Under the pieces are notes generated by a model. That model was given only the letters and a program-made list of their open reading frames with translations, made no database searches and was not told where the DNA came from. The translations under genes and the position numbers were made by a program. A DNA stretch of 64,000 nucleotides from Crocodylus rhombifer (lineage: Eukaryota; Chordata; Crocodylia; Crocodylidae). This document shows positions 44,250 to 55,849 of this stretch, in pieces. Within the stretch, counting starts at the first letter, position 1, and each line of letters begins with the position of its first letter. The stretch covers positions 9,240 to 73,239 of the forward strand of contig JAVSML010024600.1 of the NCBI GenBank assembly GCA_038503035.1, in the 5' to 3' direction.

Positions 44250-47200
44250 TATCCTATGTCAGTACCATGTGGCTCTGCATCGCCAAAGATTTCTGTCTTA
44301 TTAGTTTCACTAACACCTCTGGATTACAGACTGATGGGTCACATAACATTGATTGTCATGCTTTACTTAAGTGTTCTATTGCCTAAATTCTTTCTGTATA
44401 TTAATTTAAATAATTCAACCCAAAGAAGCTGGCTGCATGGATGGATGTCTTCTCAGGGGTGTTTCTTCAGCTCTGCCTCTTTCTATTTGTGGAAAAGTCA
44501 TGAGAATGTTAATCGTTTTAGAGATCAGGTCCTTTTCTATCTGCTTTAAATGACCTTCTGTCTCCAACCCGCCCCAAAAAGCCTAACACTGACCTCTACC
44601 TCTCTCATACTATCTGCTAAGCACGCCCTATAAAATTTGTGTTTCCTGGAACTTTCATTCACCTTTATCTGTTAAAGTTGGGTGCTTTGGTTTTCAGGGT
44701 GCTGTTGGGTTTCTTGTTATGTTTTAGATGTTAGATCTAGATATTATTAGATGTTATTCTTCCTATTCAATATTTTGACATTTTCAAGCCAAAAGACTGA
44801 AATTACAAGTTAATTGTTTTACTGCAGAGAAGCGTTTTGGAGTGAGTAGAAGGAGGCGGTTGTTGTATTTTCCCTTTTAACAAAAACATATGTGATTTGG
44901 CAGCCAAAAAGTCACTTTCACAGAGGGGGTTTTCAGTACTTGTTGCTGAGAAATCAAATCCCTTTGGCTGGTTGCCCTCTTGTAAGAATGAATGAACAAC
45001 CTGATTTCAGGACCTTTGTTGCTCTGGTACCCTCAGGCATGTATTGCAGGATTCTGCCTATACCAGGAAGATAATTAAAAAAAAAATCCTAGATCAGCTA
45101 AAACTGATTTTACTCTACCTGTTCCACCAACAGTGAGAGCTCTGATGTAACATTGCTTCCTTACATTGTCATTTCCTTTCTGATTAGTTCTGGCATTGTA
45201 GCCTCATCAATTAAAATGTTGATGACAGTAGCTTCCATTGATTTCAGTTTCAGCAATGGGTGTTTCACTCCAGTAACGTTAAGCAAGCGTGGGTGACTGG
45301 AGCACCCACCTAATTAAGAAAGGGCACAAGAACAGCAGCTATTCCCACTGCCAGTCTGACTGCTAACTACTACCTCTGCCTCACACTTTCTCATACCAAA
45401 GCTTAAAGTTTCTGACTGGACACCCAGAATCCTAAGGAACACTTGATTATTGGTGCTTTATGAAATGCTTGCTTTATTGTGCTGCACAGCATCATAGGGG
45501 AGCTCTCTGGCAGGGTTACAATCCATTGCTCCAGAGTCTTATTCAGTTTTATTACCCATGAAACCATTTCCCTGAAGCCCCACCTCGTAACTTCCATCAT
45601 CTTCAATGAATGAAAAAGGAGTCCTACTAACAACTGTCTTTGGGTACACAGTCTTGCAGAGCAGTTTGTGTTGGGCAGAGTGAACTAGGGGACATGTGTG
45701 CGTGTGTGCTGGAAGTGAGGGGGAGAAGATTCCTGGTCTTCTACACTGTCATAATTCATACGTATAAGAGGCCTAAATTAAGACTGCACAAGCAACCTTG
45801 TTGGCATTTCGTAACTTCCATGCCTTTGCAATATAAATGTTCGTTTTAATGAAGTTTTTCATTGCTCAATTTCCTAAATGTTTTTGTATCTGTATCAAAG
45901 GAATCCTACTCACACTCGTGGGGTTTAACACTAAAGCTGGAGTCTCTGTCAGTTGAGTTAAAGGAGTAGCTGGTAGTATTAGCATGATATTCTGTTCTGT
46001 GTGGCTCTGACAACTGAGGTAAGGAAAATTCACACCTTCCTGAGGGATTTCACAGATGTTTGCTGACAACGGGAGACTGTTGAGAGTTAGAATTGTAGGG
46101 CCTCATTTCCAAGTCCTGATAGTCATGTGCACAGATCCTCTCTTCTAACAAACCTGACCTCTTCTGACCCCTTTCCATCCAACCTCTGCTTGTCTCGGTT
46201 CTGCCTCTGCCCCTCTCAAATCCACCCCACAAATGCAACCCATTTATTCAGCTCCTCAAGAATCACAGTCACAGTCTCTCATCTTAGCCAGGTGTTCTCT
46301 AAGCCATGGCTGACAGTATAAAAGTACCTAAATTAGGCAGACAGAGGGAGAAATGACATCCTAATACATGCATTCAAGACATACTAGTTAAAACAGGAAA
46401 TCTGGACATCTCACCCAGGCATACTATAGATCACAGTTAAGAGGATTTCCCATTGATAATTATAAATTGTTTCCTTATGGCAAGATGAGCACAGTTTCTC
46501 TTTGAGTTCAACTTTGAGTAGGAAGAGGAAAGCACCTTTCTAGTAGAGTCCCCCTTTTAACCTGTGATTTTGTATTAAGCTAATAAGGATGTGAAAATGT
46601 TTTCCTAAAGTTGATGATGCATAATTTAGATTCAAATGATTTCTTCTAGACCTAAGCTGCATTTTTTCATCTTTCACAGTCTAATTTCTGAATCCTAATT
46701 CTTCAGCAGACATTCTTAGAGTCAACAAAGTGAAGATGATGATGGCCGACAGATGAAGGTAGTCTTTGGAGGATCATACGTAATATACCATGTGACCTAG
46801 CTGAAGTCAGCGATAAAATATTTCCTCAGATCCTCTGCTGGCTTCAATAAATGTTCCAGTTCAGCAGTCCCATATTTTCCTCCCTGTCCTGGTATGTATG
46901 ATGTAGTACATTGTAAGAGCAATATAACGGAACTAAAATATGAGGTAGACAGTAAGCAACATTAGGAAAGATGTCAAAAAGGACTCTGCATTTCACAGGA
47001 TTAGTACCAAGCCCTGCTTAGCCTACACACAAAAGTCCTATCACAGCTAAAAGGAATCTTCAAATGAGAAAAGCAAGCAGAATTTTTACCATAATCCTGT
47101 AATTGATAGACATGTAAATTGTCAAGTGTCATCTACAGTCTACTTCATGTAACCAAGTTACAAAAGAAAAAAAGGACTTAGGCAATCAATTTACAAGCAT

Positions 47201-47279
47201 TTTCTCATTTACCTTTGTTCCGCACATGTGAACAAAAAGTGTCGCCCATTGTACATACCATATACATTTAGTGTACTCA
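44250..47279. other. AT-rich DNA, mostly unassigned
   Basis: No clear element. The one point of interest is the weak exon candidate at 45403-45600. The 97-codon plus-strand ORF at 44256-44549 lacks splice support. Confidence 0.4.
45403..45600 (-). CDS. weak exon candidate (unidentified)
   Basis: After a pyrimidine-rich CTCCTTTTTCATTCATTGAAG on the minus strand, a frame opens with MMEVTRWGFREMVSWVIKLN and runs LEQWIVTLPESSPMML to a stop after SSQKL. Composition is protein-like, but no donor is required and no family is recognised. It could equally be part of an old repeat. Confidence 0.2.
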   Translation of the reverse strand: MMEVTRWGFREMVSWVIKLNKTLEQWIVTLPESSPMMLCSTIKQAFHKAPIIKCSLGFWVSSQKL

Positions 47280-47538
47280 TCAGGTCTTTCTTCCCAGCGA
47301 ACAATGAGAAAAATGCCACAATAGGGAACCCTCTAAAGCAAAACTGCTCTCAATAACATCAAGCTGAGATACTGTGCTTTGGCTGCTGTTATTTTCCTCC
47401 TTGTGTAGTAATGTAATAACACCAGGTATGACAGAATTCACATGTTTCGGAGCATGATTGAAAAGCTCTGGGTGCATATGAATTAATCTTCTTTCATCAT
47501 GAAAGACTACCATAGTAAAAATGGTCCAGCCCATATGT
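47280..47538 (-). CDS. candidate coding exon (unidentified)
   Basis: Behind an acceptor-like AAGGCAATTTTCAATAG the minus strand is open for 85 codons to a TGA. It reads HMGWTIFTMVVFHDERRLIH, MHPELFNHAPKHVNSVIPG and LLHKEENNSSQSTVSQ. The peptide has strong protein-like character with no repeats. No consensus donor is obvious before the stop, so it is either a last exon or ends at a weak donor. It lies on the same strand as the candidates at 40800-40987 and 8597-8881. The function is unknown to me. Confidence 0.35.
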
Positions 47539-48624
47539 CTATTGAAAATTGCCTTTCAAATTAAATCAGGAAAAAGGAAATGAAAAACTCTTTTAGAAAA
47601 CTGTGCCAGAGCAGAAAAAAAAATCTGAAATCCATGCAATGTGTCATGAGAGTGCTATTTCAGTTGCATACTGGATACCACAAATAGATTCTGCAGCAAA
47701 GAAGAATACGCTACACTGAATCTAAATGGGTGGTAACCAAATTCTCTAGTAAAATAAATATATGTGGCAAATGACACATACCTATTTAATGACACTTTGA
47801 GTTCATGTGAAGTTTGGCAGTGTAATAAAAGTCTTATCTCTTGCTTCCACTGTTATTGCACAGATTTAAACTGCTGTCTCAGAGGCAGTTTTACTATCTT
47901 TTTTCAATCTATCCCATAAAAGTGAGACTTGATTTGCTCAGCATGAGAACAGATCAATAAAAGCTAAGTTATACAGCAGATTAGATCACTAACTTGGAGA
48001 TCAAAGATGTTAAATACAAGTTGTATATGAACAATTGGATCAAAAGTTCAGCTTAAATGCACTGTACATGTTTGCAGAGCTCAAAAGAAGTATCATCCTT
48101 GTGTAAATAAGTCATTTAAATATTGTCATTTTCAGTTTTTGACCCTGCTTTAGAAATAGGACAGATATTGTTTGTTCACATATGTGAATGAAAAATTCTA
48201 ATGAAAAAGACAGTAATATGACTAAGGGTTGTCAAAGTAACATGAACATAGTTTTATGTATCTGAAATCTAAACTTCACATCTAATAAATAATGTGTTTA
48301 CTCTTCTTAGGCTCTGAAGTAATTCAGAATTAGCTATACTGAATACAGAAAGATAGATGACAGAAAATGAAACCTTTTAGACAGTAATATACTATAAATA
48401 AGTTATTTTCAAGGTCCAGATCTCCAGAACTGTTTTAGCTGTATAAGTTAAAGATCTCATTCATTAGCTTTTAAAGAAAAAGACTTGTCAACTTTTACTT
48501 GTCCTTGTGTCTTTTCAGACTACCTACATTTTGGTTTCTTCTAGCCAATATGAAAAATCTTGGTTTAATCAAAAAGTTTCTAGTAACAGTTAGGAGGTGA
48601 AACAAATTCATAGTTGGACACACA
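47539..48624. other. AT-rich spacer
   Basis: No recognisable gene or element. Confidence 0.5.
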
Positions 48625-49034
48625 GGCCACATTCGGACAAGCGCGCATGTGCCTGTTGTGGCATCTCAAAACAGTTTAAGACTCCACAAGAGGCATGCTG
48701 GGAACAAAAAAATGTTTCCTGCACTGCACATTTACAGCACAGACTCTAAATTTGATACTAGGAAATCCCAGCAACCAAAAAAAACATGCTGGGAAAAGCA
48801 CCACAGGGTATTCCGGGAGGCAACTGGAGGCTGGGTCCTCCAAAGAGATGCTTTGGCACCCGGTCAGAGAGTCTCTGTAGCTGCCACATGCCCCTGCTGC
48901 TCCAGCACACTGCCTCAATGTGCTGGGGCAAATAGGAGTTGGGCAAGGCTGCAACAGTGGATCGACTTAGGCTCCGTTCCTAGCAAGCAGGGACGTGGGG
49001 GTGGAGATAGTATGTGTAAGGGTGGGAGGACTGT

Positions 49035-49640
49035 GTGTTGGGGGGACTTGTCTGGAGGGTTGAGTCCCCCCTCCCACACAGTGCACAGTCCTCCCATGGT
49101 GGAAGCAGCAGCAGTATCCATCGAAGTGCTCATGTCCTGCTGTTGGCAGAGACCCCCAGTGGTGTAGCACCACCTCAGACCGGTGGTTGCACATGGCTCC
49201 AGCCCAGCTACTGGCATGTAACCTCAAGCAAAATTGGGCCACTCTTCCTGTCACCTGCAGCTCCTGGCACTGCACACAGAAGCCATATGGTACTGGGCTG
49301 GATCAGATCCTGCCTCCAGGAAACCGGGCTGGCCAGATGGTGTGCAGGTGTGCACATGGAGGCAGAAGCCAGCTCAGCCTGAGGATGTGTAGCTTCTGCG
49401 TGGGGAACCAGGAGCCGAAGTGACAGCAAGAATAGCCCAATTATGCCTCAGGGTGCACGCCAGTGGCTGGGCCAGTGCTGTTTGCCCACTGGTCTCAGGT
49501 GGCACTGCATACTGCTGGAGGTCTCTCACAAAAATGGGTCATAAGAACCCCATAGGGTGCTGCTGCTGTTGGGGGGGAGGGGGCTATGCACTGTGTTGTG
49601 GGGGTGGGCAGGGGACCCACTCCTCCCAAGCAGTAGCCCC
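49035..49640. repeat. about 600-bp imperfect palindrome
   Basis: Reverse-complementing the left half gives CAGGTGACAGGAAGAGTGG, GCCCAATTTTGCTTGAGG and GCTGCTGCTTCCACCATGGG. The right half has GAAGTGACAGCAAGAATAG, GCCCAATTATGCCTCAGGG and GCTGCTGCTGTTGGGG in the same order and spacing. The symmetry centre is near 49338. Overlapping ORFs on both strands come from this symmetry. Confidence 0.65.
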
Positions 49641-49647
49641 CACAGTT

Positions 49648-49850
49648 TCCCTACCCCCATACCATCTGTGCACACCCATAACTACCCCCAAAATCCATCC
49701 ACCAACCCCATACCCACACCCACAAACCCCACACCCACAAACCCCCTACAATGTACCCACAAACCGTACACCTCCAAACTTCTGCACAAGCCCTAGCCTC
49801 CACAAGCCTTATCCCTACAAACCCTACACCCATGCATATCCCCCCACCAT
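49648..49850. repeat. C-rich degenerate CCCACAAA/CCCTACAA repeat
   Basis: Many loosely repeated units such as CCCACACCCACAAACCCC and ACCCTACACCC. No regular period is kept. It resembles telomeric CCCTAA only superficially. Confidence 0.7.
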
Positions 49851-50497
49851 GCTTCTTCCTGATTGGAACCCCAAATCCCTCACACAAATCTCACACCCTG
49901 TGTGCCCAACTGCCAGATGGGATAGTATCTGCTGGCAGTAGCCATGGTTACAGGGGCAACTGCCACATTGTAGCCCTGCCCTGTGCCCACACTGGAGCTG
50001 GGACTTGCAGCTCAGGGTGGGGAGGCTTCTGGTCCCAGGAACCACTTGGGGGGTGGGGGGGAAATGGGTGATGGGTTGCGGGGATGAAGGTGGCAGCAGG
50101 GGTTTATATGAGAGAGAGAGGGGCCAGGGATGGGGGAACACTCTGGGTAGGAGAGGCTGCCAGACCTGGGCTTAGAGCCCCCCTGCTCCCCTAGAGTAGC
50201 CTGTGCAAGGGGAGGCCAGTTTGGAAGCAAAAGGGCTTGCCCAACCCAGTCCCTGAGCCAGGAAGGGGCTTGCCCAAGAAGTCCCTGGCTTCCTAGGAAC
50301 AGCATGGGGATCGCTGGGGCCTGGGCATAGGTGCAGAAAGCAGAACAATAAAGGCTGGCACTGCTCAGTGCCGCAAAGCAGCTGGTGAGACAGCCACAGC
50401 TGGACTCATGTCCTGGTGCTGCAATGGAGCTTCAGCTGGGAGGGAGTTAGTGGGGGCAGGCAGGGGCTGGGGGTCAGGAGTGAGGGGCACTGGCAGG

Positions 50498-51238
50498 TAG
50501 GGCTGTGCAAAAAAGCAGTGTTTTGTTTTGACTTGTTTTGCCATTTCAATGGATCAATGTTTCATTCTGAGTTTCATTTTGTTTTGAAATACTGTCTCAT
50601 TTCATCGAAACTGTTTCGCTGTTTTGATGCTGTTCCAATGTTTCGCCCATAGGCTATAATGGACATCATGGATCATGAAACTGCCTATAACATTGTCATT
50701 TCTTGCCTGATTCAAATGAAACAGCAGGAAGGGTAGATTTTAAGTAGATAAATGCAGGGGTTTCTGGGAAATTGCACCTCAAGCTGCTGACAAGCAAAAC
50801 TTGTGTCACATGTATGTGTTAAGCAGGGTGAAAACAGCAGGCATGGTAGGCCCTTCTGAGACTATGAAGCCTGCCAGGTTTCAAGGAGATAGGTGCAGGA
50901 GTTTCTGGGAAACTGCACCTGAAACTGCTGACAAGCAAAACTCGTGACGTGTGACTGTGTGTGCGTGTTAAGGTGCAGCTGTTTTTCTGTCCCTCCCCCA
51001 GAGCACTGAAATTGGAAGGGACCTCAGGGAAGGATCACCTCTTCCCTCTCCCTCTCCTTACTTTCTGTTTCCCTGCAAGCTTCGAAACTTGAAACATTTC
51101 AAAACATTTTGACTGCCTTTGTTTTGTTTTAAGGTTGCTTTGAAGCCTTTTGTTTAGTTTAAATTTTGCTGTTTTGAGCTTGAAACAAGTCGAAACAGCG
51201 TCAAAATGAAATACCCGGGAAAATTTTGCACAGCCCTA
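50498..51238. mobile_element. non-autonomous hAT element, copy 3 of the TAGGG...GTG family
   Basis: Perfect 15-bp ends: TAGGGCTGTGCAAAA and TTTTGCACAGCCCTA. Flanking ctggcagg (50490-50497) and atggcagg (51239-51246) match at 7 of 8. The interior is homologous to 2696-3465, including TTTCGCCCATAGGCTATAATGG-like sequence and the GAAACAGC words near both ends, and itself contains an internal duplication (AAGGAGATAGGTGCAGGAG region). It is nested in the larger 48.6-52.9 kb unit, so it is younger. Confidence 0.8.
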
Positions 51239-51683
51239 ATGGCAGGGCTGTGTGTATAGAGTGAGGGGCAAGGGCGTGGGCAGGGGCAGGGCACTGGCAT
51301 CCCAGTGCTGCTGGGTGCCCCACATCCTGGTGAGTGAAGGATGCAGGGCTAGCTCTGATTTTTTTAACATAAAAAGATCAAAAGCAAATGCCAAAGTGTA
51401 TAGATATTGAGAATTCATTTTTATTATGATCATAGAGGCACTAGTAGGCTTCCAAATTGCTTTAAAATTGTAAATATATAAATAAAATGTTGCCCAACTG
51501 ATCTCTCTCTATATAGTGGCTTTTCATTTTAATTGCAGAAGAACAGGGATTTTGGGTATTTGAGAGAATTTGGGGGGGTGGTATCAGAGAATTTGCAAGT
51601 TTTAAACAGGGAACACCAGGATCTCTGCTAGTGAGACAAGTGGTGGGGACCAGGCAAAGGGACGTAGTAAGGGCCAGCACCAG

Positions 51684-51836
51684 AGATGCACCTGGAAGGC
51701 AGGCAAGATGAATGACCTCCTGGCCATTTGGGGCCAGGAGGACATGCTTCAACAGTTCAAAGTGGGCCAACACAAGGAACACATTTTCTGGGCAATAGTT
51801 GCTGAGATGGCAAAGCAGGGACACCAGAAGACATGA
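51684..51836 (+). pseudogene. Myb/SANT-like protein fragment (Harbinger accessory gene type)
   Basis: Fifty codons read RCTWKAGKMNDLLAIWGQED, followed by LQQFKVGQHKEHIFWAIVA and EMAKQGHQKT, then two stops. This matches the start of the Myb/SANT-like DNA-binding domain that vertebrate Harbinger elements encode beside their transposase: a Trp a few residues before DLL-IWG-ED, a middle helix around HIF--I, and the MA--G--(R/K)T helix. The following bases still suggest the Q-C-R/P-K helix after a frame change. In intact systems this protein binds the transposase and helps it enter the nucleus and find the element ends. Here it is dead through stops and frameshift. Confidence 0.65.
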
Positions 51837-52930
51837 TAGCAGTGCCCCCCAAAGGTCAACTGTGCAGCCATGGCCCACTGACAGATGGCCCAAAGGTACA
51901 GGCAGCTCTGCTGCTGTGCCTGTACCACAGCCCAGGTGGCTGTCTGGTCTCTGTCTGGGTCTGGCAGGTGCACAGCCATGGGGCTGAAAATCCAAAAGGG
52001 TGGATGCTGTCACAGGTGGCAGCCGGTCACAGCCAGGCAGCAGCCCCCACTGCCAGACTGCTGTGGTAGGTAGAAGGTACAGGGGCCACTTTGAAGGCTG
52101 CGTCAGCAGTCCAGCTGGCACTAGGGATAGTGTCCCCAGATACCAGGTGGCTGGGCCTTAGAAGCTCCTGGGGGCAAGTAGCCCTGAGCTGCTCACCAGG
52201 GCAGCTTTTTATACTGCTGGAGCGAACCCAGGTGCTGGCCCCAGCTTCTAGCTCCCTCTGGCTGGTGATTCAGGAGAAGCTGGGCAGCGTCAGTTTGCCC
52301 CAAGTGGCACAATTTTCCCCACAAAGTATATGTTCAGACCCATGTGCTGAGGCACAAATCTCCCACACAAATTTGTTCCACTGCTATTTGAACTGCTGCA
52401 AGTGCATGTGCCTGCATATGTGGACATGCCCACACACACCTATGTGGGCATGTCCAGATGTGTGTGGACATTTGGTTTCCTGGGGACAACTAGCAGCAGT
52501 GCACCTTGCACTGCACCTACTTGTGCTCAGGGAACACCTGGGCTACCCGCGCTTTGGCATGCAGCAAGTTACCACAGAGGCGGTAGGGGAGGCTGGGACC
52601 AGCACTGTGCTGTCCCCAGCAGCCTTACCCGAGGTACTGGGCATCTCCTGGGATGGCAGCCATAGCAATTCTGCTGGGCAGAGCCTGGCCAGCAGCTGCA
52701 CTGCAGCTCCAGGTGGCCTGGCTCTGCTGTTCAGCAGCGCACGCTACCTGAGTGTGTGCTGCCTTTTTTCTTTTCCCAGGGGTCAAAAAAACCCACAGGA
52801 AAAAAAACAGCAGTGCAGCCACAGGAAACGTGCCCTTGCAGTGTGGAGAACACCGGACTGTGCGGTATGTGGAGCTTCGGATGTATTTGCAACGCTGTAT
52901 ACCACATAACTGCACTTGTCTGGATGCACC

Positions 52931-54500
52931 ATGCTTGGCCAAAAAAATCCAACAAACCCTGTTACAGGTAATATATTGATTCTAGTCCAAAATATCCACT
53001 GATATGAATTGGTAATTTAAATTGAAAGGAGCTAACTATCTAACCTTTTTTATATAGATCATATGAAAATATTTTCTTAACTGCAGCGGTCACCCTTGTT
53101 TATAGCTTTGTTACTATATTCTAGATTTGATATCCCTGTTCTCCCCATGACACATTAACATAATTTCTATTAATGCTAATACAAGCCACACACATTCATC
53201 CTATGACAGCTCTGTTTTTTCTACCATGTAATCTATTTTCTCCATGAAAAATGAAAAAAAAAAATCTTATCACCTAACATTTTGCTTGGTTCTTATTGTT
53301 GAAATCAAGTGGCTGTTACTTTGGCATTCTTACTGGTGAAAATAGTTGCACGGTATGCTATGATTCAATTATTTCTTGTGATTTCAGTGCAATGAATATT
53401 AGTTTTGGGGAGCATAGTTTTAAAGACGAATAATACTATTATTGAAAAAGAAACAGTCACTGAGAAGCACTCAATATGAACTAAATCGGTGTTGCTAACA
53501 CTAGACTAATCACTGACAGGCAATTGTCAGTGGGCCAATTTATGAATTTTTTTGCAAATCACAAGTATGCCTATGAGTCCTGCCTACTTGATTTTTTTTC
53601 ACCTTACCAAATGCCAAAAAAAGTAATGCACTTCCTCTTACAATGGTGCATGTGCCAATCAGTATGCTGAAGATTAAGATCAGTGAGCAGTGCTGGGCAT
53701 GCCCCAGGCATGCACTGAACAGAAGGCAGAAGTGATATAGATATGCCTAGAGAGTTATTCTGCAGATGTGTTTGAGCAACAAGAGTAGAGCTTCAAGACA
53801 GATTAAGTCTTCCATATTCTTAAACATGTTAGCATACTTTGAATACTTTAAAAGTGAAGGAAATATTAATTGATTGTAGTCTCTGATATAAATGAGCTTT
53901 CTGCAGAAGTGATTTTACTCGCTGTAATTAATGAGACATTATAATTCAGTTATTTTCCAGGAGAAATAAAGAATTCAATAGTCATTTTGAAAGAAAAAAC
54001 TCTTATTGGGGAAGGGGAATTTTAAAAACAATTCTGGTAGGTTCTACAAACTTCACTTGTCACTAGCAGCACCAAAATATTCTTTGATTTAGATTTAGGA
54101 GCACAACAATTAGGAATAGGAAAGACTTGCTGATGAGGTTTTTCCAGTCTGTTTCTTATTAATGACTGTTTCAAGCAGCATGTTTTCTAGTGCTTTCTCT
54201 AAGCTGGTATACTTTTAAAAATACACCTGGTAGAAGTCTTCACTTCCACACATGACTCACCAGGAATTTTTTTGTGATGTTAAAGTGTAGTCACACTCTA
54301 TTTTGCTAGTTTCTAGTTACTGCTCATATGGCAGATGATAGATGCCTTGCTCAGCCAAGCTCTCTATATGTTTATTGGCCCAAGGCAATCACTGCTGTGT
54401 GAAAGCCTAATTTTACTAATATGCGGGTGAGTCCATATGCATTTGATCTGGGAGCAGTTTACTCGCAGTTAAACTGCTTAAGAGTAAATACTGCCAGGTA
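52931..54500. other. AT-rich spacer
   Basis: No recognised gene. The part at about 53870-53990 is AT-rich with CTGTAATTAATGAGAC-like words and might be conserved non-coding DNA. Confidence 0.45.
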
Positions 54501-54532
54501 GGCATCTACACATACAGGGAAGTGGGAGAAGA

Positions 54533-55303
54533 TGACAAATGCAAGGTTCTCCACCTTGGGAGGAAAAACCTGCAGCATCCTTATAGGCTCAGCAGTGCTA
54601 CGCTGGCTCGCACTACGGAAGAAAGAGACTTGGGGGTCATCATTGACCACAAGATGAACATGAGCCTGCAATGTGATGCTGTGGCTAGTAAAATGACCCA
54701 AATACTGGCTTGCATCCATAGATGCTTCTCAAGCAAATCCAAGGATATCATTTCTCCCCTTGTACTCGGCCTTGGTGGGGCCACAGCTGGAGTACTGCGT
54801 CCAGTTTTGGGCTCCACAATTCAAAAAGGATGTGGAGAAGCTTGAGAGAGTCCAGAGGAGAGCCACGTGCATGATCAAAGGTCAGGAAAACAAACCTTAC
54901 GATGACAGGCTGAGAGCCATGGGACTCTTTAGCCTGGAAAAGCGCAGGTTCCAGGGTGATCCGATGGCCACCTATAAGTTTATCAAGGGTGACCACCAGG
55001 GTCTGGGGGAACGTTTGTTCACCAGAGTGCCCCAAGGGATGATGAGGTCAAATGGTTATAAACTACTGCAAGACTGTTTCAGGCTGGACATAAGGAAGAA
55101 TTTCTTTACTGTCCAAGCCCCCAAGGTCTGGAACAGTCTGCCAGCGGAGGTGGTTCAAGCACCTACATTGAACACCTTCAAGAGTAAATTGGATGCTTAT
55201 CTTGCTGGGATCCTATGACCCCAGCTGACTTCCTGCCCTTCGGGTGTGGGGCTGGACTCAATGATCTTCTGAGGTCCCTTCCAGCTCTAATGTCTATGAA
55301 ATC
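54533..55303 (+). mobile_element. CR1 LINE, 5'-truncated copy 6
   Basis: Starts inside ORF2 at KCKVLHLGRKNLQHPYRL, has a one-base frame change near 54745, and then a clean frame through LVGPQLEYCVQFWAPQF to LDAYLAGIL at 55218. It ends TCTATGAAATCTG. It is the same subfamily as copies 1, 4 and 5. The catalytic half of the RT is absent. Confidence 0.9.
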
Positions 55304-55849
55304 TGTAAGATCTGCTTCTCCCAACAGAAAACTGCTCCCATTTCCTTGGGCCCTACAACAGGTCCCTGCCACAACCAGATGAAAGTGGAGGCTCCAGCCA
55401 CAGCTTCTGGCAGCCAGAGGCCATCTTCAAAAGGTAGCCCTGCTCCTGGCCAGCCAGTTTTCTGACCAGAACCAGCATGCACCTCATGGAGTCAGCACAC
55501 AGCAGCCCTCTCACTACAACCTCTGCCTCTTTGCACCATGGCTGTTCCATCCCCTGCCCCAGCAGTGATGCCCAGTGCCCCAGGTTCCTGCTGGCCACTA
55601 TGCCCCTGTTGATGTGCTGCCGCTGTCTGACCTGCAGCAATCTGGCCTCTTCTGGCTCCCCCACAAGCAACAACCACCTGGATGGCCTCACTGAAATATT
55701 TCAGGCTTCTCACTGCCACACAGTAGCCACCTGGACCCCATTCTGTTGGCTAGACCCCACCAGGGGCACCAGCAACGTGCTCCTGGATGCCACAACCAAG
55801 GCTATCCACACCCTCTTGTGCCTCCAGCCCCACCACCTGTGGGCCCACC

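Larger units (their letters stand above)
48625..52930. mobile_element. putative large PIF/Harbinger-type element carrying a Myb-like remnant
   Basis: Left end GGCCACATTCGGACAAGCGC and, as reverse complement of the right end, GGTGCATCCAGACAAGTGC share a CAT-C-GACAAG-GC core. The 3-bp flanks (ACA and ATG) do not match. Inside are a long imperfect palindrome (49035-49640), a C-rich repeat, a nested hAT (50498-51238) and a Myb/SANT-like fragment (51684-51836). The 272-codon ORF at 52091-52909 resembles no protein I know. The element is treated as one unit on terminal similarity alone. Confidence 0.4.

Noticed and set aside
49648..49850. Interstitial telomere repeat
   Set aside because: Units vary (CCCACAAA, CCCTACA, CCCATAC) and do not form CCCTAA arrays.
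52091..52909. 272-codon plus-strand ORF near the Myb-like remnant
   Set aside because: Considered as the second Harbinger gene, but no DDE-type motif is present. Composition follows GC and homopolymer content.
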